Below, piece after piece: positions 25,427 through 33,357 of a stretch of DNA of 64,000 bases (position 1 is the stretch's first letter; each line of letters starts with the position of its first letter). Source of the stretch: JARLGU01 sp036504535. Its GTDB lineage: Bacteria; Armatimonadota; Armatimonadia; Armatimonadales; Capsulimonadaceae. A program made the position numbers and the translations under genes. The notes below the pieces were generated by a model. The model was given only the letters and a program-made list of their open reading frames with translations. It searched no databases and was not told the origin of the DNA. Location of the stretch: contig DASXUY010000005.1 of NCBI GenBank assembly GCA_036504535.1, positions 45,427 through 109,426 of the forward strand, in the 5' to 3' direction.

Positions 25427-28400
25427 CTAGAAGCGCTTGGTGGCTCCGCCTCGGCGGGGCTTGGCGGATCGGGGCGCTTGGCCGGTGGATCCGTCTACGG
25501 CAGGAGTTGCCACGATCTTGGGCTCAACGGGCTTTGGAGCCGATGGAGTTGGCGGTGCTGGGCGGTCGTCCGCCTCATTGCGACGCTTCGCCAGCCACAT
25601 TTCCCAGTCCACGAGGATCGGGGTGGCGTTGAAGATCGAGGAGTATGTACCGCTGACGATACCGATCAACAGCGCGACGACCAGCAAGCGGGTCGATGGC
25701 TCTCCGAGGAACAGCATCGCTAGCAGTGTGAGGACGACTGTGAACGACGTGTTGATTGATCGAGCGAAGCTCTGCAGGATCGAGCGGTTTGCAAGGTCTT
25801 CGAACGATTCACCCTTCAATCGATGGCGGAGGTTCTCCCGCAACCGGTCAAAGATGACGATCGTATCGTGTACCGAGAAGCCGACTACCGTGAGGGTCGC
25901 CGTGATGAACAGGCTATCGATCTCCCAGTTCATGAAGTAGCCGAAGATCGCAAATGCGCCGATCAACAGAAGAACGTCGTGAAGCAGAGCGACAATCGCC
26001 GATGTTCCGAACCTGAGGCCCGCCACAAATCCGCCGACGCCGAACGCGAAGGCGAGATATAGCACGATCAGGATGGACGCAACCACCACAGCTTGGAAGG
26101 CCTGCTGGGTCAACTCAGCGCTGATAACACCGCCGACGAGCGAGTGGCTAACGCGATGGTACTTGATACCAAGGCTGTCCAATGCTGGATGCTGCACAGG
26201 CGACGCCGCCGGAGCCGCAAGGCCCGGTCCGCTGTCAAAGGCAATCCGCATATAGTCGTTTGTTTCCGAGTTGTCGCTTCCAGTCGCTGTCGCAACCTGA
26301 ACCGGAGCCGCTGCTGGGGTCGCGTCGACCGGAGCTGGCGAGACCGGCGCAGCGGGCGAGCCACTCACGGGAGCCGCTGGGGCGGTTGGCGCGGGAGCTG
26401 TCGGCGCTGGAGTAGTAGCTGCAGGCGGTGCTGGCGCGGGAGCCGCAGGAGCCGTTGTCGGCGCAGCGGTTACCGCAGTCGGCGCTGGCGTTGCAGTCGT
26501 CTTCGCCGCATCTGGAGCAGCATCGGCACGGCCCATCAGAGCATTGGGGACATCGCGGAGCGAGGATTTGACATCCTCGGCCTTGCCGCCCTTGATACTC
26601 ACGTAAGCAACTTTGCCGCCGTTAGCGATCTGCACCAGGTGCTCTTTAAGACCAGCCTTGTCGAGAGCGTCGTTTATCTGCGCTTGGGTGACTGGAGTAT
26701 CAAAAAGTACTTCAACCTGCGTACCGCCGGTAAACTCGATGCTTCGCTTCAGACCCCCCATGCACCAGAAGACGATGCCGGGAATAATGATCGCGAGCGA
26801 GATGCCGTAGAAGACCTTGCGGTGGTTGATGACGTGGAGCTGTGGGCGTCCGGCGTCGGCAGTGACATTCGTCCCTTCCTTAAACCGGGTTCCACCAAGC
26901 CACTGTCGGCCCAAGCCAAACCACTCGGGCTTCTTACCTGCTCCTGCATCGTACAGAAGGTACAGCAGTGTTCGCGTCACGGTAATCGCGGTGAACAGCG
27001 AGACGACGACACCAATACCAAGCGTCAGGGCGAAGCCCTTCACAGTCGGCGTACCCATCGAGTACAGAATGATACACGTAATGATGGTACAGATATTGGA
27101 GTCGCGGATGGCGGTAAACGCACGCTTAAATCCAGCGTCAATCGCCTGCCGGAGCGGCTTGCCGTTACGCAGTTCTTCCTTCAATCGCTCAAAGATCAGG
27201 ATGTTGGCGTCGACTGCCATACCGACCGAGAGGATGAAACCGGCGATACCAGGTAGGGTCATCGTCACCGGCGGAATGAACCAGCTAAGGGCACCCTTGA
27301 AGACGGCAATCGTAAAGAGGCCGTAAAGGATCAACGCCACATCGGCGACAAGGCCTGGAAGCAGGTAGTAGCCAGCCATGAACACGAGGACGAGAATTAA
27401 GCCAACAACACCGGCTTTGATCATGTCCTTGAGCGCGTCGTGACCAAGCGTGGCTTCGACACTTTCGTTTTGGACGATCTTGAGCGGAACTGGGAGCGCA
27501 CCAGCATTGATCAAGTCAGCCAGCGTCACCGCTTCTGAGAGGCTCTTAAAACCGCCAGAGATTTCGGTCTCGCCGCCAGTGATCGGCTCTGTGATGTTGG
27601 GGGCGGTGATGACGCGGTTGTCGAGGAGGATCGCCATGATCTCCTTCGTGTGCTGCGTCGTAAACTCGGCAAACTTCTCACGGCCAGCGGGCTTCATCGT
27701 GAACGATACAACAGGGCCCTTCGCCGGGTCAAGGTGCGCCTTGCAGTCCGATGAAAGCTCGGAGCCGTCAATCTTGACAGGCGCTGTGTCGAGGAATGCC
27801 TTGAACTGTTCGAGTTCGGTACCAAGCGCAGTCGCCTTCTTAGCCTGGTCAGCGTCGAAGTAGATCGTTCGGTCGCTAGGAGCAAGCTCAACCAACGCTG
27901 CTGGGAGCTTATACGGAGTAGCGCCTGCGCGCTCACCGCTTGCCTGCATTAGCTTTTGGAAATCGCTTTCGATCTGACCTTCGTCGCGGAACCTGCCGCC
28001 ACCGGGGTTGGTATCCGTGAAGGAGTACACTTCCTGGCCATCAGCGTGCTCGATATCCATGCGGTAGCGTGCAAAGCGGTTTCGCTCAGACTGCACCTGC
28101 TGGAAATAGCGGAACTCCATCTTGGCGGTGGTGCCAATCTGCTTGACAAGTTCGTCCTTGTTGGTCGCGTTCGGCAACTCAACAATGAACTGGTCTGTGC
28201 CCTTTGGCTGAATGCTCGGCTCGGCCACACCCGTGGCATTGACACGACGCGTGATGATGTCGAGCAACACCTTGTGCATGTCAGGTGTCAGGGGCTTGCC
28301 GTCCATTTGTGCTTGAAGCACAGCGCGCGCGCCGCCCTTGATATCGAGACCGTAACGCGCTGGAAGCTTGATTATTGCAATGATGGAAAGCGCGACGAGA

Positions 28401-28438
28401 ACGACAATCGCACCGACCCAAAGGCCTTCTCTTTTCAC
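25427..28438 (-). CDS. secDF: fused protein translocase subunit SecDF
   Basis: A 1003-residue natural fusion of SecD (about 1-510) and SecF (about 535-970), the proton-driven accessory of the Sec translocon in the inner membrane. SecD shows GLDIKGGARAVLQ, a first periplasmic domain, the FTMKPAGREKFAEFT region and a six-helix RND-type membrane domain (AVDANILIFERLKEEL). SecF begins HRKVFYGISLAIIIPGIVFW, has SIEFTGGTQVEV and VGFSVHDTIVIFDRLREN. Within SecF's periplasmic domain lies an Ala/Pro/Thr-rich insert of about 80 residues (about 640-720). The C-terminus is a basic, Pro-rich tail ending KPRRGGATKRF. GTG start at 28438, with AGGAG upstream. Confidence 0.95.
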   Translation of the reverse strand: MKREGLWVGAIVVLVALSIIAIIKLPARYGLDIKGGARAVLQAQMDGKPLTPDMHKVLLDIITRRVNATGVAEPSIQPKGTDQFIVELPNATNKDELVKQIGTTAKMEFRYFQQVQSERNRFARYRMDIEHADGQEVYSFTDTNPGGGRFRDEGQIESDFQKLMQASGERAGATPYKLPAALVELAPSDRTIYFDADQAKKATALGTELEQFKAFLDTAPVKIDGSELSSDCKAHLDPAKGPVVSFTMKPAGREKFAEFTTQHTKEIMAILLDNRVITAPNITEPITGGETEISGGFKSLSEAVTLADLINAGALPVPLKIVQNESVEATLGHDALKDMIKAGVVGLILVLVFMAGYYLLPGLVADVALILYGLFTIAVFKGALSWFIPPVTMTLPGIAGFILSVGMAVDANILIFERLKEELRNGKPLRQAIDAGFKRAFTAIRDSNICTIITCIILYSMGTPTVKGFALTLGIGVVVSLFTAITVTRTLLYLLYDAGAGKKPEWFGLGRQWLGGTRFKEGTNVTADAGRPQLHVINHRKVFYGISLAIIIPGIVFWCMGGLKRSIEFTGGTQVEVLFDTPVTQAQINDALDKAGLKEHLVQIANGGKVAYVSIKGGKAEDVKSSLRDVPNALMGRADAAPDAAKTTATPAPTAVTAAPTTAPAAPAPAPPAATTPAPTAPAPTAPAAPVSGSPAAPVSPAPVDATPAAAPVQVATATGSDNSETNDYMRIAFDSGPGLAAPAASPVQHPALDSLGIKYHRVSHSLVGGVISAELTQQAFQAVVVASILIVLYLAFAFGVGGFVAGLRFGTSAIVALLHDVLLLIGAFAIFGYFMNWEIDSLFITATLTVVGFSVHDTIVIFDRLRENLRHRLKGESFEDLANRSILQSFARSINTSFTVVLTLLAMLFLGEPSTRLLVVALLIGIVSGTYSSIFNATPILVDWEMWLAKRRNEADDRPAPPTPSAPKPVEPKIVATPAVDGSTGQAPRSAKPRRGGATKRF

Positions 28439-28609
28439 GAACTGACTCCTACCGATCTACGTTGATGGTTCCATAATTCCCTGGGAAATCGGGTTATTGT
28501 ACCTACTGCATGGGAGAGTGTCAAGGAAATTGACGCTCGCGACCCGTGTGGCGGGGCAATGTCGCAAAATAATGAGCGATTACGCCCCGAAGCGCAACGA
28601 TTGGGCTGC

Positions 28610-29356
28610 CTACTTGCCTCGGCTCGACTCACGGTACGCAATGGGAGACTGCCCCGTCGCCTTCTTGAACATGCGGCTGAAGTAGTGCGAATCGTTGAAG
28701 CCGCACTCCTCAGCGATCGCCACCACGGCCGTGTCCGTACCGCTCAAGAGCAAACGAGCGTGGTCGATTCGTCGCCCGATCAGGTAATGGATCACCGGAG
28801 TCCCGAACTCGCGCCGAAACACCTGGCGAAGGTAGTCCGGGCTCACATAGACTTGTCTTGCGAGCTTTGCGACGTCCAGCTCGGTGGCGAATGACCGATC
28901 AATGATCTCTTTCACCTTAGCGGCATACGATTCTGCTCCGCGCGGCTGCTCCGGGGTGAGCTCACGCAGGTCGAGCACGATCAGGCCAGACAACAAATCG
29001 AGCCGGTCCTGCTTATACGGACTGTCCCCGCTAATCACGCAGCGGATCTCCGCAAACAGCCGCCGTACCTCGGGCGAACTGCTCCACACGCCTGGCTGAA
29101 GCGTCTCCGCGCCCGCGCCAAGCACCCCGAGGGCGACCTGTCTCCCGGGGGTAACGTTGTGCACCCAGTGGCGAACGCCTGGCTGATAGACGAAGACGCT
29201 GCCATCGGCATAGTCGTAGTCGGCACCGTCCTGAACGAGCGAGCCAGCGCAGCCTTCGCAAATGACGAGTTCGACGCAGTCGTGGTCGTGCTCGTGACAT
29301 CGATAGTTCGGCGGAAGATCGAGAAGGTACGAAAAGACACATTTGACCTGAGTCAT
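28610..29356 (-). CDS. AraC-family transcription regulator with cupin sensor
   Basis: A 248-residue regulator. The N-terminal half is a cupin-like effector domain (HEHDHDCVELVICEGCAGSL, PGVRHWVHN). The C-terminal half carries two helix-turn-helix motifs of the AraC class (LDVAKLARQVYVSPDYLRQVFRREFG and VVAIAEECGFNDSHYFSRMFKKATG, the latter the family signature). I start at the ATG at 29356, which has GGAG 7 bases upstream; the earlier Met at 29383 overlaps that ribosome-binding site. It is divergent from the PhyH dioxygenase gene, 129 bases apart, and is the natural candidate to regulate that pair. Confidence 0.88.
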   Translation of the reverse strand: MTQVKCVFSYLLDLPPNYRCHEHDHDCVELVICEGCAGSLVQDGADYDYADGSVFVYQPGVRHWVHNVTPGRQVALGVLGAGAETLQPGVWSSSPEVRRLFAEIRCVISGDSPYKQDRLDLLSGLIVLDLRELTPEQPRGAESYAAKVKEIIDRSFATELDVAKLARQVYVSPDYLRQVFRREFGTPVIHYLIGRRIDHARLLLSGTDTAVVAIAEECGFNDSHYFSRMFKKATGQSPIAYRESSRGK

Positions 29357-29485
29357 CAAGTTCTCCGAATACTGCACCGCCACTGCGCGGTTTGTCCATT
29401 TTACCGCCGCGGCGCTTGATGTATGATCATTGCAGTTTGGGCAAAGACGAGCTTCGCCCTTACCAAGATGTACAAGGAGTGCGCT

Positions 29486-30223
29486 ATGAATTCATCTAAC
29501 AATCTAAGTGATATCGCCGCCCGGTTCGAAGCGGACGGCTTCGTCGTCCTCGAAGGCTTCTTTAGCGGCATCGAAGTGACCGCAATGAACAACGAGATCG
29601 AGAAGCACTATGCACCTATTCTGGCAAAGCAGGACGAAGCGGTTAACCAGAAAGGTGATGCGTTTCGTCAGTTTAACACCGAAGTGATCCCTTGGGACCC
29701 GTGCGGCGAAGGTAACGCCGTGTTTGCGGCCGTTCGCGATGACAGTCGGCTGCGCGATGCGACGGCAGCCTGTATACAGCCCGACTTCAATGCCAGTGGC
29801 AGCCTTGTTATGCTATCCGTCGGCGGCGGCAAAGGCCAGGCGTGGCATCAGGACTGCCCGGCGGTCGACTCGACACAGTTCAATCTCAATCGGCTGATCT
29901 ACACACAGGACATTGCTGCCGAAAGCGGAGCCATTGTGCTCGTGCCAGGTTCGCATCGCGCCGGAGCCATCCCTCCGGGTGGCAGCCAGGACCCGCTTCC
30001 TGGCGAGGTGATGCTCACGCCCAAAGCTGGGACGCTGGTGCTGATGAACGGTCATGTCTATCATCGCGTCACGCCAAACACGACATCCAACCCGCGCCTA
30101 TCGGTCAACTTCCGAGCGTACGGCAAGGGTGTATCGCCCGATGTCTGCAACATCGGCGTCTTCCGTAACGGTGCCTTTGACTTCGCGAAGAACGCCGTAA
30201 CAACAGACCCTGCACGCCGCTAA
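29486..30223 (+). CDS. phytanoyl-CoA dioxygenase family oxygenase
   Basis: A 245-residue non-haem Fe(II)/2-oxoglutarate-type dioxygenase. WHQDCPAVD gives the H-x-D metal pair, and GHVYHRVTPN the distal His, with an Arg soon after (NPRLSVNFR) suited to bind 2-oxoglutarate. ESGAIVLVPGSHRAG is the typical family block. Such proteins hydroxylate small molecules; the substrate is unknown. ATG 29486 has AAGGAG at 7-base spacing, so the 21 codons before it in the open frame are leader. The next gene follows after 12 bases with its own AAGGAG, making a two-gene operon with the UroD-family protein. Confidence 0.85.
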   Translation: MNSSNNLSDIAARFEADGFVVLEGFFSGIEVTAMNNEIEKHYAPILAKQDEAVNQKGDAFRQFNTEVIPWDPCGEGNAVFAAVRDDSRLRDATAACIQPDFNASGSLVMLSVGGGKGQAWHQDCPAVDSTQFNLNRLIYTQDIAAESGAIVLVPGSHRAGAIPPGGSQDPLPGEVMLTPKAGTLVLMNGHVYHRVTPNTTSNPRLSVNFRAYGKGVSPDVCNIGVFRNGAFDFAKNAVTTDPARR

Positions 30224-30235
30224 CAAGGAGCCGTC

Positions 30236-31381
30236 ATGGCTAATTCGTTTACACAATCCCCACGCGAGCGCGTCCTTGACGCGCTCGCTCACCGGCAACC
30301 GTCGCGTGTCCCGTTCTCCTGGGGCTTCGGCCCCACGGGCGAGATGGCTCGCGAGCTAGAGCAACGCCTTGGTCAGCAGGGCGTCAGCTGGCCCGCGCTC
30401 CGCGATGCGACGGAGGACGTACTCTGGGTCGGCCCCGACTATGTCGGCGCGGAGCTTCCGCCGGACACCGATCTCTGGGGTATCCGCCGCGCTTCGGTCG
30501 CGTACGGCGGCGGGTCGTATGACGAGATCGTCCACTACCCCCTCGCCGGTGTGGAAACCGTCGACGAAATCGAGGCCTATGCCTGGCCATCGACTGACGT
30601 ATACGATTACGAGTCGCTTCGCCGCAACATCGTTACCGCCAACCCGGACAGCAGGCGAGCGACACGGCTCGCAGGCGGCAATCCGTTCGAGATCTACTGC
30701 TGGATGACCGGGCTGGAGGAGTCGCTTACCAACATCCTGATCGCGCCAGAGGTGGTCGAGGCCGCGCTGGGAAGGATCTCTGACTTCTTTGACGAGCGCC
30801 TTCGGTACTGCTTCAAGTCTGCCGCGAGCCTCATCGATATGGTGTTCCTTGCCGACGATCTGGGCGGTCAAAGCGGACTGCTGCTTGCTCGCCCTCAGTA
30901 TTGCGCATTGATCCAACCGTCGCACAAGCGTCTCACGGCCACGATCCGCGAAAGTGCGCCCCACGCCACAGTCGAGTTTCACACCGACGGCGCCGTTTTC
31001 GATATCCTCCCGGACCTGATTGACGCCGGTGTTCAGGTGCTGGAAGCTGTCCAGACCGATGCGGCGGGGATGGATCCGGTGGCGCTCAAAGCGACTTACG
31101 GCGATAGACTAGGCTTTCAGGGCGGTATCAGTGTCCAGCAGCTACTGCCGAACGGCACGGCAGACAGCGTCGCCGACGAGTGCCGCAGGCTGGTCTCCGT
31201 GTTCGGTAGCGGCGGTGGGTATATCGCGGCTCCGTCGCATGCGATCCAGTACGGCACGCCAGTGGAGAACATCCTTGCGATGCTGCGGGGCGTGCTCGGG
31301 GACGAGGATTACGAGGCGGCGTTGGCGCTGGCGCGTGCGGCTTACGAGGGCACCTGCGGCTCGGATTGCACCCGGCACTAA
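30236..31381 (+). CDS. uroporphyrinogen decarboxylase-family protein (not HemE)
   Basis: A 381-residue TIM-barrel protein of the UroD/methyltransferase superfamily: RERVLDALAHRQPSRVPF at the N-terminus, ADDLGGQSGLLLARPQY in the middle, EFHTDGAVFDILPDLIDAGVQVLEAVQ and GGYIAAPSHAIQYGTP near the end. Many such proteins occur beside sugar or aromatic demethylation genes in Armatimonadota and Planctomycetota. The His in FHTDG is present, but the Cys zinc ligands of MtaA-type methyltransferases are not obvious, unlike in the paralog at 52358. Coupled to the dioxygenase gene upstream. True HemE activity is unlikely because the family arginines and context differ. Confidence 0.8.
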   Translation: MANSFTQSPRERVLDALAHRQPSRVPFSWGFGPTGEMARELEQRLGQQGVSWPALRDATEDVLWVGPDYVGAELPPDTDLWGIRRASVAYGGGSYDEIVHYPLAGVETVDEIEAYAWPSTDVYDYESLRRNIVTANPDSRRATRLAGGNPFEIYCWMTGLEESLTNILIAPEVVEAALGRISDFFDERLRYCFKSAASLIDMVFLADDLGGQSGLLLARPQYCALIQPSHKRLTATIRESAPHATVEFHTDGAVFDILPDLIDAGVQVLEAVQTDAAGMDPVALKATYGDRLGFQGGISVQQLLPNGTADSVADECRRLVSVFGSGGGYIAAPSHAIQYGTPVENILAMLRGVLGDEDYEAALALARAAYEGTCGSDCTRH

Positions 31382-31443
31382 AGTACCGGGCTATTGCAGA
31401 TTCACCTTTGGTGAAAAGTACGCTCCGCGCACTCCGTGCAAGT

Positions 31444-31470
31444 GTCGCTTCGCGACGGTTTCTTGATTCT
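31444..31470 (+). terminator. possible terminator after UroD-family gene
   Basis: GTCGC-TTC-GCGAC (31444-31456) followed by GGTTTCTTGATTCTT. The stem is short, but the location, 63 bases after the stop and before a convergent gene, is apt. Confidence 0.45.
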
Positions 31471-31511
31471 TGGCACACGCCACCAGTAATCCTGGATAGG
31501 TGGCATCCGCA

Positions 31512-31787
31512 TCACCCGCGGCCCGGGAATGGCTTGCTGACCCTCCACAGCAGGCCCTTCCGGGGACGGGGCGATACGGCGTTCATCACGCGACGCGCGA
31601 AGTCGTCTGGAAGCGCGCACACTTCCAGCGCATTGCGTGCCGCTTCAGCGACGCGCCGGGTCGAGCGTGCGGTCGTCGAACACGATGCGCACGTTGTGAG
31701 GTGGTCGTCGAGCTGCGCCCGCAGCCGCTCCGGCAGCTGCCCGTCGACGTAAGCGTCGATCAGTTGTAGCGATTCGTTGCAGCGCAT
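31512..31787 (-). CDS. zinc-finger anti-sigma factor, soluble
   Basis: A 91-residue protein with the ZAS arrangement Cys3, His29, Cys33 and Cys36 (MRCNE... DDHLTTCASC), the spacing of zinc-binding anti-sigma domains. No transmembrane segment follows, only about 55 residues with a basic, Pro-rich end, so it should be cytoplasmic, unlike most ZAS proteins. It begins 15 bases after the stop of the ECF sigma gene; I use the ATG at 31787 rather than a TTG abutting the sigma stop. It presumably holds that sigma inactive until a signal is sensed through the zinc thiols. Confidence 0.75.
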   Translation of the reverse strand: MRCNESLQLIDAYVDGQLPERLRAQLDDHLTTCASCSTTARSTRRVAEAARNALEVCALPDDFARRVMNAVSPRPRKGLLWRVSKPFPGRG

Positions 31788-31802
31788 AACAGCTCGCCCC
31801 AA

Positions 31803-32387
31803 CTAGTTCGAGTCCTCGAGTACCGACCGCAGCACATGTCTTGCCGCGCGCAGCCGATGTTCGACAGTGGTGACGGGAACTCCCAGCACCGTGCTGATCT
31901 CGCGATACGATTGTCCGCGCATGTGGCGCAACACCACCACCATTCTCTGCTCCTCGGGAAGCGCGACAATGGCGGCGCGTATTCTCCGCTGATCCTCATG
32001 CGAGATGGTCGTACGGATCGGGTCAGCGCTCGACGTATCTTCGGTCATGTCGGCACGAAGATCGGTGTCGAGGCTCGCCGGTCGGCGCTTTGCCTGCCGG
32101 AAGTAGCTCCGGCAGAGGTTCGCGGCGATACGGTAGATCCACGGTTCAAACGGCGATCCGATTCGGAACCTGCCGAGCGCCCCGTAAGCGTTCACGAATA
32201 CTTCCTGCGACAAGTCTTGAGCGTCGGTTTCGGCGCCGATGGTATGGCGAATGAAATTATATATGCCAGTTCTATAGCGGGTCACGAGCAGTGAGTAGGC
32301 GTCGATATTGCCTGCGCGACAGTCTTGTATCAGGACGTTATCGGAATCGAGTCGAGGAGATATAACCGGGCATTCAAGTACAAACAC
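31803..32387 (-). CDS. ECF-type RNA polymerase sigma factor
   Basis: A 194-residue group 4 sigma factor. Region 2 is seen in DAYSLLVTRYRTGIYNFIR, DAQDLSQEVFVNAYGALGRF and PFEPWIYRIAANLCRSYFR. Region 4 is seen in LPEEQRMVVVLRHMRGQSYREISTVLGVPVTTVEHRLRAAR. Initiation is at a GTG (32387) placed 9 bases after a strong AAAGGAGGAGG. Co-transcribed with the zinc-finger anti-sigma gene. Two GC-rich palindromes lie about 150-185 bases upstream. Confidence 0.9.
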   Translation of the reverse strand: MFVLECPVISPRLDSDNVLIQDCRAGNIDAYSLLVTRYRTGIYNFIRHTIGAETDAQDLSQEVFVNAYGALGRFRIGSPFEPWIYRIAANLCRSYFRQAKRRPASLDTDLRADMTEDTSSADPIRTTISHEDQRRIRAAIVALPEEQRMVVVLRHMRGQSYREISTVLGVPVTTVEHRLRAARHVLRSVLEDSN

Positions 32388-32533
32388 GATAAGTCCTCCT
32401 CCTTTCCAGGTCAGTCACTACGCTCGCCCTGCGGGTACAAGCGGCGTATTAATGTATCTACGCGCCACGCGGCAGTTTGCGCGAGGTGTAGAAGAAATAT
32501 TTCGATATTTTTGTGTTCGAGTCGTTTTGCGTT

Positions 32534-32571
32534 GCGTTGCGCGCAACGCGATTCATTTTTTGCGCGCAAAA
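32534..32571. promoter_or_regulatory. two adjacent GCGCGC-centred palindromes
   Basis: GCGTTGCGCGCAACGC (32534-32549) and TTTTGCGCGCAAAA (32558-32571) are both perfect palindromes sharing a TTGCGCGCAA core, with centres 23 bases apart, about two helical turns. They could be paired operator sites for the sigma operon starting at 32387. The remaining sequence of 32388-32750 shows no supported gene. Confidence 0.45.
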
Positions 32572-32750
32572 TTGTAAGACGGGATACCGGACGTATATTT
32601 CGCCTGATTCGAATCGAAATATGTGCATACGCGTGTCTGGAGCACTACCTATAGGACGCACTTGCGCGCCTGAATCGTTCGGTGCGACCATACCGTGTGG
32701 AATTCCATTCATGATAGTTTCTATCCCGGTCGCTGGGAATGCGCCAGATT

Positions 32751-32995
32751 GCGGCATGCCGACCGCTGCCGCTCACGCGGAGATGTCGCTCCGTGGCGAG
32801 GGTTGGCGACAATTTTTTCGGGGAACGGCTCCTCGAAGGCGGCTCCAAACAGTGGCACCGAGCCACGATTGGAATGATAAGGTTTAGCTTGTGGCGGTTG
32901 GTTTCATGGCTTCTACGCCGCGAACATGTGGTGCCACCTTCTGCGGGCCACTCCCCAGGGCTGGGTTCGTACGGACTTGGGGCATTTGCATAGTC
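32751..32995 (+). repeat. dispersed ~245-bp repeat, copy A
   Basis: This segment aligns end to end with 40038-40280 in the same orientation. Perfect blocks include 32813-32842 against 40100-40129 (30 bases) and 32928-32950 against 40214-40236 (23 bases), separated by diverged stretches and small indels. Both copies begin at GCGGCATGCCGAC. There are no obvious terminal inverted repeats or target duplications. Frames that look similar between the copies are broken by an indel here, so coding is unlikely. The stretch 32996-33357 has no supported gene. Confidence 0.85.
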
Positions 32996-33357
32996 AGAGA
33001 AAACGAGGTGGGTATGCTTTTTCCTCGTGAGGGCTACAAAATTCGTGGATAACGCTCATAATCGAGTGAAAAACAGGCGCATAATATGCGTCTTTTGGGC
33101 GTTTATGCGTTTTAGACACGACGACTGGTGTTCAATGTCGCTGAATATTTGCTTATGTTATCAAGGTGCGAATGATGACCTCTTTGGGTTGCTCATCTCC
33201 AATTACAGTATAACATGTTCGACATATAATGTCAATGTGTAAACTGAAATTAACTGCGAGATTTAGGCACTCTCTCTTAAGGAGTCAACTTACCATTCAA
33301 GGATTCGCTTGAAGGAAAGTACCGATTTGCGTCCGTTACCCCCAAGCTCGCACGGCT

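Noticed and set aside
26093..27256. 387-residue open frame on the plus strand
   Set aside because: Antisense to secDF. Its Arg/Ser/Trp-rich composition arises from the Ala/Pro/Thr insert read backwards.
32513..32887. 124-residue open frame through repeat copy A
   Set aside because: Stops within the repeat, has no ribosome-binding site, and the matching frame in copy B continues, so conservation is at the DNA level.
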